Shown piece by piece: positions 25,090 to 33,572 of a stretch of 64,000 nt of DNA. The DNA is from Candidatus Parvarchaeota archaeon (lineage in GTDB: Archaea; Nanobdellota; Nanobdellia; Parvarchaeales; Parvarchaeaceae). The stretch's first letter is position 1; each line of letters opens with the position of its first letter. The notes under the pieces are model-generated. The model worked only from the letters and a program-made list of their open reading frames with translations, made no database searches and was not told where the DNA came from. The stretch is from the NCBI GenBank assembly GCA_025920305.1, contig JAPDMB010000001.1:1-64000 (forward strand), read 5' to 3'. A program made the translations under genes and the position numbers.

Positions 25090-26522
25090 ACAGCGTTGCC
25101 TTCGAGCACCCCGATTTTTTCATTTAAGAAATCTAGCATGATTGTGCGTTTGTTTTTTAGGTTTACCACCGGTAATTTAGCAACCTGCGGTATTATCCCA
25201 TACTTTTTCTGGTACTTAGTTTGAAACTGCCAGCAGGAAGAATTTATCATGACTGTACTCTTATACTTTGATATGAACGCATTATGCACATGCCCGGTTG
25301 CGTATATATCCGGCACTTCATCTATCACTAGGTAGTCGTGCTTCAGAGGCATCAGCTGGGTAGACCCATGCGTAGGTGCCAGGTGTCTTGATTTTAATTG
25401 CAAGGTCATTATACTTGCTATATCTTCATTTCTCATCTTGTTATATTTAGGTATCGTATTTACGTAGTACATCAATCCAAACCCATGGTAGAGCAGGATG
25501 TTTCTCTTTATTCCGTCGTATATAACATTGAAACTAGACGGGTTTGATAAGAACATCGCATTTTCTAAGTTGTACAGTTTTCCGGCAAAATACGGGTCTA
25601 CATGCGGCTGTGGCTCAGCTATATGGATGGCATCGTGATTGCCGGGCGTTATGATCAATTTCTTATCATCCGGTATCCTATTCAATATCTCATATAAGCT
25701 GTTGTACTGCTCTATAACATTCTTTATAGAGAGTTCTCCTTCCTGTTCTGGATAGACGCCGATCCCATCGACTAGGTCTCCATTTAGTACGATAATCTTC
25801 ACTTTCTTTGCAATATCTGAAAAATCCTCTATAGAACCATTTAACCACGAAACCAGGCGATCTAATTGTCTCTCTGCGAATAAACTCGAGCCAGTGTGGA
25901 TATCCGATAAGAATATGGCATATACATCATCGGCTTGATTCTGTGTCTCTTCCTTTATAGAGATGTCCGGCAGATTTATCTCGTCTATGAATACAGCATC
26001 ATTTATCTTCTTCCCCCTTACAAATATTACTTGGTCTTTAACTAATTCTTCGTCTATCGTCTTGGATATCACCTTGCATGTCCCAGACCTATCCTCCAGC
26101 GTTATTATGGTATATTTTTTCACAGGGCTGATAGATATATCGGAGATCATCCCAATAAGTTCCACTTCGTCTCCCTGTGGGACATTTCGTATATTTGAGA
26201 TTGATATAGCTCGGACATTCCCATTAAGTCGTGTTATCAGTAGATTTTTTAATTGTTCAAATCTATCATTAAAATACTCCACCCACGCCTGCGGTGTAGA
26301 TATAGATTTATCTCCGTTGTAATCTTTCAAAGGAGAGATCTTAAAGTCACCATCAGACTCGAAGCCCAGAATATCATGCAGAGTCTTTGAATCAAGGATA
26401 AATATATTCCTTTCTTTCATCTGTTTGATCAGCTTATCTATATCTGTTATCTGCTTCTCCTTTACGGAAGTCGTGACGAGTATGCCATTTTGTGTAAATG
26501 AATCTATCTGCTTCTGATCCAT
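25086..26522 (-). CDS. polB: DNA polymerase D small subunit (DP1)
   Basis: DP1 is the exonuclease subunit of the archaeal replicative PolD. The 478-residue protein has an OB-fold (EVELIGMISDISI, TLEDRSGTCKV) around residues 120-185. The phosphoesterase domain follows: FLSDIHTGSS, LNGDLVDGIGVYP, ITPGNHDA, LYHG and ATGHVHN. All metal-site residues expected for the 3'-5' exonuclease are present. The N-terminal 100 residues are shorter than in euryarchaeal DP1. The large subunit DP2 is not in the window. Confidence 0.96.
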   Translation of the reverse strand: MDQKQIDSFTQNGILVTTSVKEKQITDIDKLIKQMKERNIFILDSKTLHDILGFESDGDFKISPLKDYNGDKSISTPQAWVEYFNDRFEQLKNLLITRLNGNVRAISISNIRNVPQGDEVELIGMISDISISPVKKYTIITLEDRSGTCKVISKTIDEELVKDQVIFVRGKKINDAVFIDEINLPDISIKEETQNQADDVYAIFLSDIHTGSSLFAERQLDRLVSWLNGSIEDFSDIAKKVKIIVLNGDLVDGIGVYPEQEGELSIKNVIEQYNSLYEILNRIPDDKKLIITPGNHDAIHIAEPQPHVDPYFAGKLYNLENAMFLSNPSSFNVIYDGIKRNILLYHGFGLMYYVNTIPKYNKMRNEDIASIMTLQLKSRHLAPTHGSTQLMPLKHDYLVIDEVPDIYATGHVHNAFISKYKSTVMINSSCWQFQTKYQKKYGIIPQVAKLPVVNLKNKRTIMLDFLNEKIGVLEGNAV

Positions 26523-26565
26523 CCTGTGAAATACATTATCTCCAGATTAAAATGTTTATGAACTT

Positions 26566-26868
26566 TTATGACGATATGGAATTTTCATCGAATCCGTTTT
26601 TTATGAGTATCTGCCTGACTTTATCCGTGTGGTCACCTTGAAGCTCTATATGGTTATCCTTGTATGTCCCGCCGCATGCTATCTCCGTCTTTAATTTTTT
26701 AGTAAGTTCTTTTATGTCGTGCAGTTTCGGATCGAATCCGCTTATTATGGTCATAGTCTTTTTAAAAGATACTTTCTTTGTAAATATTTTAATCTTCTGG
26801 CTAGTCTGCGATATGGAACCACAAACGCACATATCCTTCGGTAGGCCGCAAACAGGGCAGATTTCCAT
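26566..26868 (-). CDS. Translation initiation factor aIF1 (SUI1)
   Basis: This is a 100-residue SUI1-fold initiation factor that guards start-codon selection. The N-terminus has a zinc-ribbon-like CPVCGLPKDMCVC, and the core reads MTIISGFDPKLHDIKELTKK, then EIACGGTYKDNHIELQGDH, which is the diagnostic SUI1 motif. The C-terminal helix (KVRQILIKNGF) is complete. It lies alone upstream of PolD with its own AT-rich promoter near 26930-26965. Confidence 0.95.
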   Translation of the reverse strand: MEICPVCGLPKDMCVCGSISQTSQKIKIFTKKVSFKKTMTIISGFDPKLHDIKELTKKLKTEIACGGTYKDNHIELQGDHTDKVRQILIKNGFDENSISS

Positions 26869-26985
26869 TAAATCAGTTTATCACCTAAATTTACCTCAAG
26901 ACAATTAAGCATATCTTTTGTTAATCTCATTATACTATCTATCTGAATATTCAAGTATATAAAGGTTTTATCTTGTATTCAGATA

Positions 26986-27046
26986 TATAGCTGACCTTCC
27001 CGCTGAAACAGCTGTGAAAGGTGCCTCAGTGGATAACATACCACTC
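26986..27046 (+). ncRNA. Candidate structured RNA with two hairpins
   Basis: A good TATA-like box (TATATAAAG, 26956-26964) precedes this 60-base stretch. It folds as two hairpins: ACCTT (26994-26998)/AAGGT (27018-27022) enclosing GCTG-AAA-CAGC, then AGTGG (27028-27032)/CCACT (27041-27045). The first has an asymmetric internal loop. No coding frame, tRNA cloverleaf or box C motif is visible. It converges on the tRNA-Leu gene. It could be a small guide RNA or a leader-like relic. Confidence 0.35.
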
Positions 27047-27060
27047 AATTGGGCCAATAT

Positions 27061-27157
27061 TGCAGGGGAAGGGATTTGAACCCTTGAACTCCAAAGAGAG
27101 CAGATTTCGCAGTGTTACACTTGAGTCTGCCGCGTTTGACCACTTCGCTACCCCTGC
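27061..27157 (-). tRNA. tRNA-Leu(CAA) with a 14-base intron
   Basis: On the minus strand the acceptor GCAGGGG pairs with CCCCTGC, the D-stem is GCG/CGC, the anticodon stem GCAGA/TCTGC, a long class II variable arm has a CTC/GAG stem, and the T-arm is AAGGG-TTCAAAT-CCCTT with discriminator A. The loop CTCAAG-A is split after G37 by an intron at 27106-27119. C32, C34 and A35 pair with intron bases, with a single U-C mismatch at 33, flanked by 3-base bulges as in a relaxed bulge-helix-bulge. The anticodon (27121-27123, CAA) reads UUG. Confidence 0.88.
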
Positions 27158-27159
27158 GT

Positions 27160-27489
27160 TCATTGATTCGATATCTCTTTCTCCAACTCATCTATATCCT
27201 TCTCTATGATCTCAACTTCTGGGCTTTCTTCAGTCTTTACTTCTGGCTCTGCAGCAGCTGGCTCATTTAAGTTCTTTAAATCCTTGAAAAATTTTGCGGT
27301 CAAGTCGCCGATTTTAAGCACCTCACTTACGAATGCTTTATCTACTTCCTCTTCCTCCTGTATCTGCTTAGAGAAGGCATCGTTGTATCCTTTTAACGTA
27401 CTATCTAGGTTTGTAAGTGTTTCATTGTCGAATTTCAAGGTTAACGTAGGCACTCCGACAAATATCTCTCTCTTTAGCTCCGTTTCCAT
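27160..27489 (-). CDS. Acidic protein of unknown function
   Basis: This 109-residue protein is not recognised. The first third is beta-like (VGVPTLTLKFDNETL), the middle is helical and charged, and the last 40 residues are strongly acidic and low in complexity (EPEVKTEESPEVEIIEKD). There is no signal peptide or membrane helix. It ends 2 bases before the tRNA-Leu gene on the same strand, so the tRNA may be processed from a shared transcript. Confidence 0.55.
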   Translation of the reverse strand: METELKREIFVGVPTLTLKFDNETLTNLDSTLKGYNDAFSKQIQEEEEVDKAFVSEVLKIGDLTAKFFKDLKNLNEPAAAEPEVKTEESPEVEIIEKDIDELEKEISNQ

Positions 27490-27525
27490 ATAATAAAATA
27501 GAATAGCTCATTATATTTATAAGCC

Positions 27526-27873
<348 letters not shown>

Positions 27874-27904
27874 TTAGTTGCGTAATCTCTATAAAAAAAT
27901 AGAA

Positions 27905-27978
27905 GCTCCCGTAGTCTAACTTGGATAGAACACAGGCCTGCGAAGCCTGGTATCTGGATTCAAATTCCAGCGGGGGCA
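27905..27978 (+). tRNA. tRNA-Arg(GCG)
   Basis: The acceptor GCTCCCG pairs with CGGGGGC (one T-G). The anticodon stem CAGGC/GCCTG encloses CTGCGAA with anticodon GCG, decoding CGC/CGU. The T-arm is CTGGA-TTCAAAT-TCCAG after a 4-base variable loop, and the discriminator is A. The D-stem GTCT/GAAC has one C-A mismatch and one T-G, so it is weak. There is no intron and no encoded CCA. Confidence 0.93.
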
Positions 27979-28041
27979 TATCGGATGATATGCGGCTCAA
28001 AGCAGGTAGTCAAATAGCCGGAGTATAACCCGCTTACAAAA

Positions 28042-28086
28042 TGCATAGCAGAAAGCCCCTATCCTTCAGATAGGAGAGGATGTCAG
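28042..28086 (+). mobile_element. IS200/IS605-like right-end/omega-RNA hairpin relic
   Basis: Downstream of tRNA-Arg, the sequence GAAAGCCCCTATCCTTCAG then ATAGGAGAGGATGTCAG forms a hairpin (CCTATC 28058-28063, loop CTTCA, GATAGG 28069-28074). The GAAGCCCC-hairpin-GGAxGATGTCA layout is that of the 3' end of TnpB-type transposons and their omega RNA. No tnpB or tnpA gene is attached. The whole 130-base interval 27979-28108 is otherwise non-coding. The assignment rests on pattern recognition alone. Confidence 0.4.
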
Positions 28087-28093
28087 TATAATC

Positions 28094-28114
28094 GAATAGA
28101 GGCTTTTTCTATTC
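28094..28114. terminator. Hairpin at the PAP2 gene end
   Basis: GAATAGA (28094-28100) pairs perfectly with TCTATTC (28108-28114) around the loop GGCTTTT. It overlaps the PAP2 stop codon on the minus strand and contains a T-run on the plus strand. It could end transcripts from the tRNA-Arg side, or stabilise the PAP2 mRNA end. Confidence 0.4.
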
Positions 28115-28801
28115 ATCGATTATGAGCCTCTTCTTTGACGGAATAATGGCTCCGATTATATTATAGTAAATGTTGTTTATCAGCTTGAAAAACTTATAAA
28201 ATATCTTTGAGTCTTTCAAATAATATACAGCGACTATAGCTATGCCTGCGCCGAGAAAGCTGCCGGCAAGGATATCAGTCGGGTAATGTAAACCCACATA
28301 TACACGTGAATAAGTGACGACGAGGGCCTCGATCAGCAGCGGTAACGAATACCGTTTCTTCAGCATTAGCAAAGCCACAGTCGCTCCGCCGATAACTATA
28401 AGTGCATGTCCTGAAGGAAACGATGAATCTGTAGGCCTTGGAAGCAGCGTGATCGCACTCGATATTGAATCAAATGGTCTTGGTCTAAAGTATACTGCTT
28501 TGATGGCTAATCCAACGATGATGATTATTATGAAGACTATCGCCATCATCAACGCAGCTTTCTTATAATCACGGCTTCCAAATATCCAGAGTATTGCTAC
28601 CACAGGTATCCAGAAATAGGTTCTTCCATACAGTGAAGCATACTCGAAAAATTTATCAAGGAAAGGAACATTCAGCCTCTGGTTGATAAGATTGAATAAG
28701 CTGTCGTCAAATGATTTAGATACGCCTAAGTATACGAGCAGGAAAACAACAAAGAATAGGGCAATCAGACTGAATCCTATTATTTTATACTCAGATCTCA
28801 T
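28109..28801 (-). CDS. PAP2-family membrane phosphatase
   Basis: This 230-residue protein has about six predicted membrane helices and the three PAP2 motifs: KAVYFRPRP, SSFPSGHAL and SRVYVGLHYPTD. Such enzymes remove phosphate from lipid pyrophosphates, for example the polyprenyl-PP left after glycan or N-glycan transfer. The active site would face outward. In this cell a dolichol-type carrier is the natural substrate, given the many glycosylation sequons on surface proteins. It diverges from the wHTH gene at 28863. Confidence 0.9.
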   Translation of the reverse strand: MRSEYKIIGFSLIALFFVVFLLVYLGVSKSFDDSLFNLINQRLNVPFLDKFFEYASLYGRTYFWIPVVAILWIFGSRDYKKAALMMAIVFIIIIIVGLAIKAVYFRPRPFDSISSAITLLPRPTDSSFPSGHALIVIGGATVALLMLKKRYSLPLLIEALVVTYSRVYVGLHYPTDILAGSFLGAGIAIVAVYYLKDSKIFYKFFKLINNIYYNIIGAIIPSKKRLIIDE

Positions 28802-28862
28802 CCTAGATTCAGAGGCAAGTTTTATTTATAAATGTGATGATATTTCTATTCTAACAAAGGGT

Positions 28863-29672
28863 ATGGATGATCTAAACTCGCTCGAAGGGCTGCGTTCAAA
28901 GATAGAGTCTTTGCTATCAAGGGGGCCGGCGCTTATAGGAGATATATCGGAAGCTATAGGCAAGGACACAGCTCAGACAAGCGTGATACTTGATTATTAT
29001 GCCTCGGCAGGGAAGATCTTTAAAACACGCAGAAAATATGGTTTATCCCCTGTTTATTCGCTGGATAGAGATGCGGCTTTAGGCAAGTTATATGAGTCTC
29101 TATCTATAGCTGAGAAAAAGATCGTGGATAAGTTTAAGTCAAATGGGCTTATCAGGGGAGATGAGCTAACGTCTGCCGAAAGGTACCTCCTCCAATCTTT
29201 GGAAGACTTCGTTAAAAAATTTACCGCCATTGACAGAGATAGCGGAGAGAAAGTGGATATGTACAGCTACTATAAGCTTTCTGAAGAGGACATCAAAAGG
29301 GAGTTAAACAAAGGGAAGGAGAGCGAACCAGTCGGATATTATAAAGCTAATGGCATGGAGGCCAATACTCCTAGGAGGCAGGCAAAAACCGCGCATAATG
29401 CTAGCAGCACCGATGAGATTAATCTTATATTATCGAATAAATTTATAAGGCCGGAGAAGCTTTCAAAGAATATATACATAGCAGGATACGGGCAATATAA
29501 TACGCAGGTCATAGTCGCGGTCATGCTTAAAAGCAGCCTGACAAAGAAAGATATCCTGAGGGTACTAGGCTACTCAACAGATAAAAAGACCATCGCATTT
29601 ATACTGACGAATGCCTCAAAGATAACCGGATTAGAAGGCTATGGCAGCTCTATAAACATAGTAAAGATATGA
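28863..29672 (+). CDS. Winged-helix domain protein, unknown
   Basis: This 269-residue protein starts at the ATG at 28863, after a TATA-like stretch (TTTATTTATAAAT around 28822). The N-terminal 60 residues (LLSRGPALIGDISEAIGKDT, then SVILDYYASAGKI) look like a winged helix. The middle is charged and low in complexity. The C-terminal 75 residues form a second small alpha/beta domain (VIVAVMLKSSLTKKDILRVL). I cannot name a family. It overlaps trmI by 4 bases, so a tRNA- or RNA-linked role is possible, but this is only by position. Confidence 0.55.
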   Translation: MDDLNSLEGLRSKIESLLSRGPALIGDISEAIGKDTAQTSVILDYYASAGKIFKTRRKYGLSPVYSLDRDAALGKLYESLSIAEKKIVDKFKSNGLIRGDELTSAERYLLQSLEDFVKKFTAIDRDSGEKVDMYSYYKLSEEDIKRELNKGKESEPVGYYKANGMEANTPRRQAKTAHNASSTDEINLILSNKFIRPEKLSKNIYIAGYGQYNTQVIVAVMLKSSLTKKDILRVLGYSTDKKTIAFILTNASKITGLEGYGSSINIVKI

Positions 29673-30415
29673 AAAGGGTGTTTTTTATTGGCGAAAATGC
29701 AGTCATATCCGCAGAGGAAGGCAAAGATATAAACACCGAATTCGGCATAATATACGCAAATAAACTGAAGGGTAAGAAGCCAGGTTCGCTTATAAAGACG
29801 CATAAAGGCGTTCCTTTCATAATTGTCGAGCCAAGTTCTATGGATCTTTTTAGGAAATTTGTCAGGTCGCCGCAGATAATCACCTTAAAAGACTTAGGCA
29901 GCATCATCGCTTATACTGGGATAAACTCAAAGAGTAAGATCCTAGATGCTGGTACAGGTTCCGGCTTTGCAGCCTGTATCCTCTCCACCATCGCTAAGAA
30001 GGTGGTGTCCTATGAGATCCGCGAAGACTTCGCAAAGATAGCAGAGAAAAACAAGGCGCTGTTCCATGCCAACAACCTGAAGATAATAAAAGGCGACGTA
30101 GGGTCGGCTCTTAAGGAGAAAGGATTTGATGTTGCCTTACTGGACCTGCCAGAACCGCATAAAGTGATAGGTGGTATTAAGGAGCATGTAAAGGTTGGCG
30201 GCTACATAGTATGCTACCTTCCATCTACGATACAGGTAGAAAAACTGCTGCGCAGTATCCCAGAGGATCTTAAAGTTGTAAAACTGCTCCAGAATTTGGA
30301 GTTGCAATGGAAAGCAGACATAGGATCTGACATTTTACGGCCTGAAAGCAGCGGAATAACTCATACTGCCTTCGTAATAATATTGAGGAGATATTTAGAT
30401 AAGATAGGCAAATAA
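29669..30415 (+). CDS. trmI: tRNA (adenine-N1)-methyltransferase TrmI
   Basis: TrmI makes m1A at tRNA positions 57/58 in archaea. The 248-residue protein has the N-terminal beta domain, then the SAM site ILDAGTGSGFAACILS, VVSYEIREDFAKIAEKN and FDVALLDLPEPHKVIGG. The DLPEP motif after strand 4 is typical of this family. YIVCYLPSTIQVEKLL continues the Rossmann fold. It overlaps the preceding wHTH gene and precedes enolase by 37 bases. Confidence 0.92.
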   Translation: MKRVFFIGENAVISAEEGKDINTEFGIIYANKLKGKKPGSLIKTHKGVPFIIVEPSSMDLFRKFVRSPQIITLKDLGSIIAYTGINSKSKILDAGTGSGFAACILSTIAKKVVSYEIREDFAKIAEKNKALFHANNLKIIKGDVGSALKEKGFDVALLDLPEPHKVIGGIKEHVKVGGYIVCYLPSTIQVEKLLRSIPEDLKVVKLLQNLELQWKADIGSDILRPESSGITHTAFVIILRRYLDKIGK

Positions 30416-30452
30416 ATGGAAGATTTTTATATGCGCTAAGTATTCAATTGAA

Positions 30453-31625
30453 ATGAAGATAAAAAACGTCGTGTCTAGGAAGATACTTAATTCGAATACG
30501 AATTATACTATAGAGGTGAAGCTCGTAACTGAAAACGGACTGTTCAGGGGATCCTCTCCAGCTGGTGAAAGCACAAGCGAGTATGAAGTTAAGCAATTCA
30601 AGGAGGACATAGATCAGATAGTGAGCAAGTTCAATACATTCCTCAAAGGCTTTTCCGGTAGATCTATAAGTTCCTTGGATGAGATATTCGACATAGAGAA
30701 AAATATACCTGAAGAATTCATAGGCGGGGCTTCTCTATCGTTAAGTTACGCTTTGATAAGCGGCTTAGCCGCTTCTAAGGGCTTGGAGCCTTTTCAGTTA
30801 TTTAGCTCAAAACAGAGGTCAAAGGTCCTCCCAATCTGCAAGATGATAGGAGGGGGAATGCATGCATCAAGGGCAGATATGAGCATACAGGAAATATTGG
30901 CGGTGACTATAAGCGATTCTGTGCAAGAGAGTATAGATTCCACAATAAAGGTGTACAACGAGGTCAAAAGGCTTCTTTCTGATAAGACGATAAGTTTCAT
31001 CGGTGGAGTGGATCCAGAGGGAGGGCTTATATCCGGACTTGATGATTATGAATCTTTAAGTGTGGTGAGCAAGGCCGTGAACAAAATTATGAAAGAGACA
31101 GGTGAGGACATAAGGCTGGGTATAGATGCAGCCGCTTCAACTTTCTTCAAGGATGAAAGATACACATACAAGAAGCCCATCTATGGGAAGCTCGTGCTGT
31201 CGAAGGAGGAGCAGATAGATCTGATGGTGAAACTAGCAGAGGAATTCAATTTATATTATATAGAGGACCCAGTTGATGAAAATTTTCAGGAGGGGTACAA
31301 AGAGGTCATGAGAAAAACTAAGGCGTTAGTCGTAGGGGACGACTTGACAGCGACCAAGACTGAAAGGCTGGAGAAAGCTAAGGGAGACATAAATGCCACG
31401 CTTATAAAGCCGAATCAAGTAGGCTTGATGGGGGAAGTTGTGAGGTATTCAGCCCTATCGGATAAATATAAATTGACAAAGGTGCTATCTCATCGCTCAG
31501 AGGAAACTAACTCGTCGATGATTTCGGATCTTGCAGTCGGTTTAGGTGCTAAATACATAAAGGTAGGTATAAATAGGGGCGAAAGGATAGAAAAGTTAAA
31601 TAGATTAAGCGAGATAACTGGATGA
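30453..31625 (+). CDS. eno: Enolase
   Basis: Enolase converts 2-phosphoglycerate to phosphoenolpyruvate. The 390-residue protein is shorter than the usual 420-430. It retains SPAGESTSEYE, the metal ligands in LGIDAAASTFF, YYIEDPVDENF and VVGDDLTAT, the catalytic Lys in ATLIKPNQVG and the SHRSEETNSSMISDLAVG loop. GxSTG-type residues are changed to GESTSEYE. It overlaps the S2 gene by 4 bases; the eno-rps2 pairing is conserved across archaea. Confidence 0.94.
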   Translation: MKIKNVVSRKILNSNTNYTIEVKLVTENGLFRGSSPAGESTSEYEVKQFKEDIDQIVSKFNTFLKGFSGRSISSLDEIFDIEKNIPEEFIGGASLSLSYALISGLAASKGLEPFQLFSSKQRSKVLPICKMIGGGMHASRADMSIQEILAVTISDSVQESIDSTIKVYNEVKRLLSDKTISFIGGVDPEGGLISGLDDYESLSVVSKAVNKIMKETGEDIRLGIDAAASTFFKDERYTYKKPIYGKLVLSKEEQIDLMVKLAEEFNLYYIEDPVDENFQEGYKEVMRKTKALVVGDDLTATKTERLEKAKGDINATLIKPNQVGLMGEVVRYSALSDKYKLTKVLSHRSEETNSSMISDLAVGLGAKYIKVGINRGERIEKLNRLSEITG

Positions 31626-32221
31626 CTATGAACAAAGCAGATAAACTGGAAGCGTATAAGAAATACGGTGTCAGGATAGGCACGAAGGGAGCCAACAAGT
31701 TCATGGAAAAGTTCGTATTCAAGAGAATACCTAATAAATTTGTCATATTCAATGTGAAGATGATAGACGAGAGGATAAAACTGGGAGCCAAGCTGCTTAA
31801 TAATTACAAACGCAAGGAGGTGCTGCTTGTTTCAACCTTTGATGAGGCTTACTATGCCGTTTATAACTTTTCGAGGATAATGGGCGTAAGTGTCAATTTC
31901 GGCAGGTATCTGGCCGGCTCCTTGACTAATATCTCATATGATAACTTCTTTGAGCCGAAGATAGTTTTCGTAACTGATCCGTTGACTGATAGAAGGGCAA
32001 TAAAAGACGCTAAGAGGATCAATATACCTGTCATGGCTATATGCAACAATGACAGCAGTCTGCGTTTTATAGACCTAATAATACCCGGCAATAATAAAAA
32101 GGCAGAAAGCGTAGGCTTCATCCTATTCCTGCTTGCAAATGATATGGCTAATGACAAGGAGCGAAGCGTTCTTAGTAAGATAACCTTTGAAGATTTCATA
32201 TCAAAGGAGATCTCAATATGA
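31622..32221 (+). CDS. rps2: Small-subunit ribosomal protein S2
   Basis: This 199-residue archaeal uS2 has KYGVRIGTKGANKFMEKFVF at the N-terminus, FGRYLAGSLTNISYDNF, the diagnostic VFVTDPLTDRRAIKDAKR and IPVMAICNNDSS. It lacks long extensions. A second ATG at 31628 could be the true start. It is co-translated with enolase. Confidence 0.95.
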   Translation: MTMNKADKLEAYKKYGVRIGTKGANKFMEKFVFKRIPNKFVIFNVKMIDERIKLGAKLLNNYKRKEVLLVSTFDEAYYAVYNFSRIMGVSVNFGRYLAGSLTNISYDNFFEPKIVFVTDPLTDRRAIKDAKRINIPVMAICNNDSSLRFIDLIIPGNNKKAESVGFILFLLANDMANDKERSVLSKITFEDFISKEISI

Positions 32222-32251
32222 TTCCAAATCTATAGATTTTGTCGGATACAT

Positions 32252-32596
32252 ATGTTTTTAGTAGATGTATATGACGGGCAGAAGCTGGTGCGTAAGTCTG
32301 TGAAGTACTGCCAGGATCTTGGATCTAAAGTAATTGGTTTGATGTTCGTATCCTCTCCAGGTAATGGAGTTTTCTTACCGGATGTCAAAGACATCCATAT
32401 GAACTTTGTGAGATTTAATCTGGATGTTATATGGCTTGATGCTAACAATACGGTCGTCAAGAAAGTTACAGCTAAGCCTTGGAAGCTTTACTATGGCCCG
32501 CCAAATGCAAGGCATGTGTTAGAGCTACCGGAGCGGGCTGGCTCAAAGATCAAACTTCGGGATAAGTTGTACCTTAAGAACAAGAGGAAAGTATAG
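32252..32596 (+). CDS. DUF192-family protein
   Basis: This 114-residue protein fits the DUF192 family of small archaeal/bacterial proteins. GLMFVSSPGNGVFLPDVKDIH followed by MNFVRFNLDVIWLDANNTVV is the core motif, and HVLELPERAGSKIKLRDKL closes the fold. There is no signal peptide, although many relatives are exported. The function of the family is unknown. It lies 1 base before the asparagine-synthase-like gene. Confidence 0.8.
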   Translation: MFLVDVYDGQKLVRKSVKYCQDLGSKVIGLMFVSSPGNGVFLPDVKDIHMNFVRFNLDVIWLDANNTVVKKVTAKPWKLYYGPPNARHVLELPERAGSKIKLRDKLYLKNKRKV

Positions 32597-32597
32597 A

Positions 32598-33509
32598 ATG
32601 GAAGAATTAAAGACGGACCTGGTCAATTCAAACAGCAGATTCAAGAAATTTGGAAAGTTCTCCTTCGTATTCCCAGGTAATTCAATGGTCAGGCTCGGTG
32701 ATGGGATCCAAGTACACAGATTAGATTTTCCTCATTTAGAGGTCGCCGATTTGAAGAGATCGGTTAAAGAGTCCCTATGCAGCTCGATTGGAGTAGCGGA
32801 TGCGGTTTTGCTGTCCGGAGGGATAGACTCCTCAGTGATCGCCAAGCTGGAATATGATGTAAATAAACATGTAAAATTTATATCCTGCGGTTTTGCCGGC
32901 AGTCATGACCTTATATACGCCAACATACTGGCTAAACAGCTGAATGCAGATATAATAAATGTGAATTTGAGTGAGGATATTGTGGTTGATACGATGAAGA
33001 CGCTGAAAGGATTAGGTTTCACTGGCTATGATCTGATCCTGGGCATAGTCGAGTATAACTGCCTAAAAAAGATGAGCGATCTTAATTTAAAGACGGCTTT
33101 GACGGGTATGGGGAGCGATGAGCTTTTGTTTGGTTATGATAAGTATAAATACCTTGATAGGCATTCATTAATAGACTATAGGCTAGATAGGGTCTCATAT
33201 ATCAGTGTGACAGATGGTTTCAGGATAAACAAGTTGGCCAAACTATTCAAGGTTAATGTATTATCTCCTTACCTAGACACTGAATTTGTAAGACTAGCTA
33301 TGAACTATGATATCACAGGAGAAAAGTATGAAGATATGTCAGGTAAAAAGGTGCTTAGAATGATCGCCGATGAGATCGGTATAGACAAGAGGATAGTAAA
33401 CCGTGAGAAAAAGGCCATGCAGTATGGAAGCGGTGTACTGCCAGCTCTGCGAGCTATATCAAAGGCGAGAGGATTTAAGGGTGTAAATGAACTAGCAAAT
33501 GCATTATGA
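32598..33509 (+). CDS. Asparagine-synthase-like PP-loop ATPase without glutaminase domain
   Basis: This 303-residue protein has the C-terminal synthetase domain of AsnB-type enzymes: AVLLSGGIDSSVIAKL (PP-loop), FISCGFAGSHDLIYANILAK and LTGMGSDELLFGYDKY, then FVRLAMNYD. There is no N-terminal Ntn glutaminase, so it must use ammonia or another amine. The substrate may be aspartate or a different carboxylate. Its end overlaps a strong hairpin that leads into the RNase J gene. Confidence 0.8.
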   Translation: MEELKTDLVNSNSRFKKFGKFSFVFPGNSMVRLGDGIQVHRLDFPHLEVADLKRSVKESLCSSIGVADAVLLSGGIDSSVIAKLEYDVNKHVKFISCGFAGSHDLIYANILAKQLNADIINVNLSEDIVVDTMKTLKGLGFTGYDLILGIVEYNCLKKMSDLNLKTALTGMGSDELLFGYDKYKYLDRHSLIDYRLDRVSYISVTDGFRINKLAKLFKVNVLSPYLDTEFVRLAMNYDITGEKYEDMSGKKVLRMIADEIGIDKRIVNREKKAMQYGSGVLPALRAISKARGFKGVNELANAL

Positions 33510-33539
33510 TGCCGAAATCGATGTGAATCGGACGGCATC
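33508..33539 (+). promoter_or_regulatory. Hairpin between the AsnB-like gene and RNase J
   Basis: GATGCCG (33508-33514) pairs perfectly with CGGCATC (33533-33539), enclosing an 18-base loop. It begins inside the upstream stop codon and lies 34 bases before the RNase J start. No T-run follows, so it is more likely an mRNA-processing or leader structure than a simple terminator. RNase J carries a strong Shine-Dalgarno (AGGAGGT, 33561-33567). Confidence 0.45.
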
Positions 33540-33572
33540 CATTAACTAGCATCTGCTAAAAGGAGGTAAAAT

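Noticed and set aside
28025..28037. ATAACCCGCTTAC resembling the 3' conserved region of RNase P RNA
   Set aside because: The 130-base gap is too short for RNase P RNA and has no CR-I upstream; chance resemblance is more likely.
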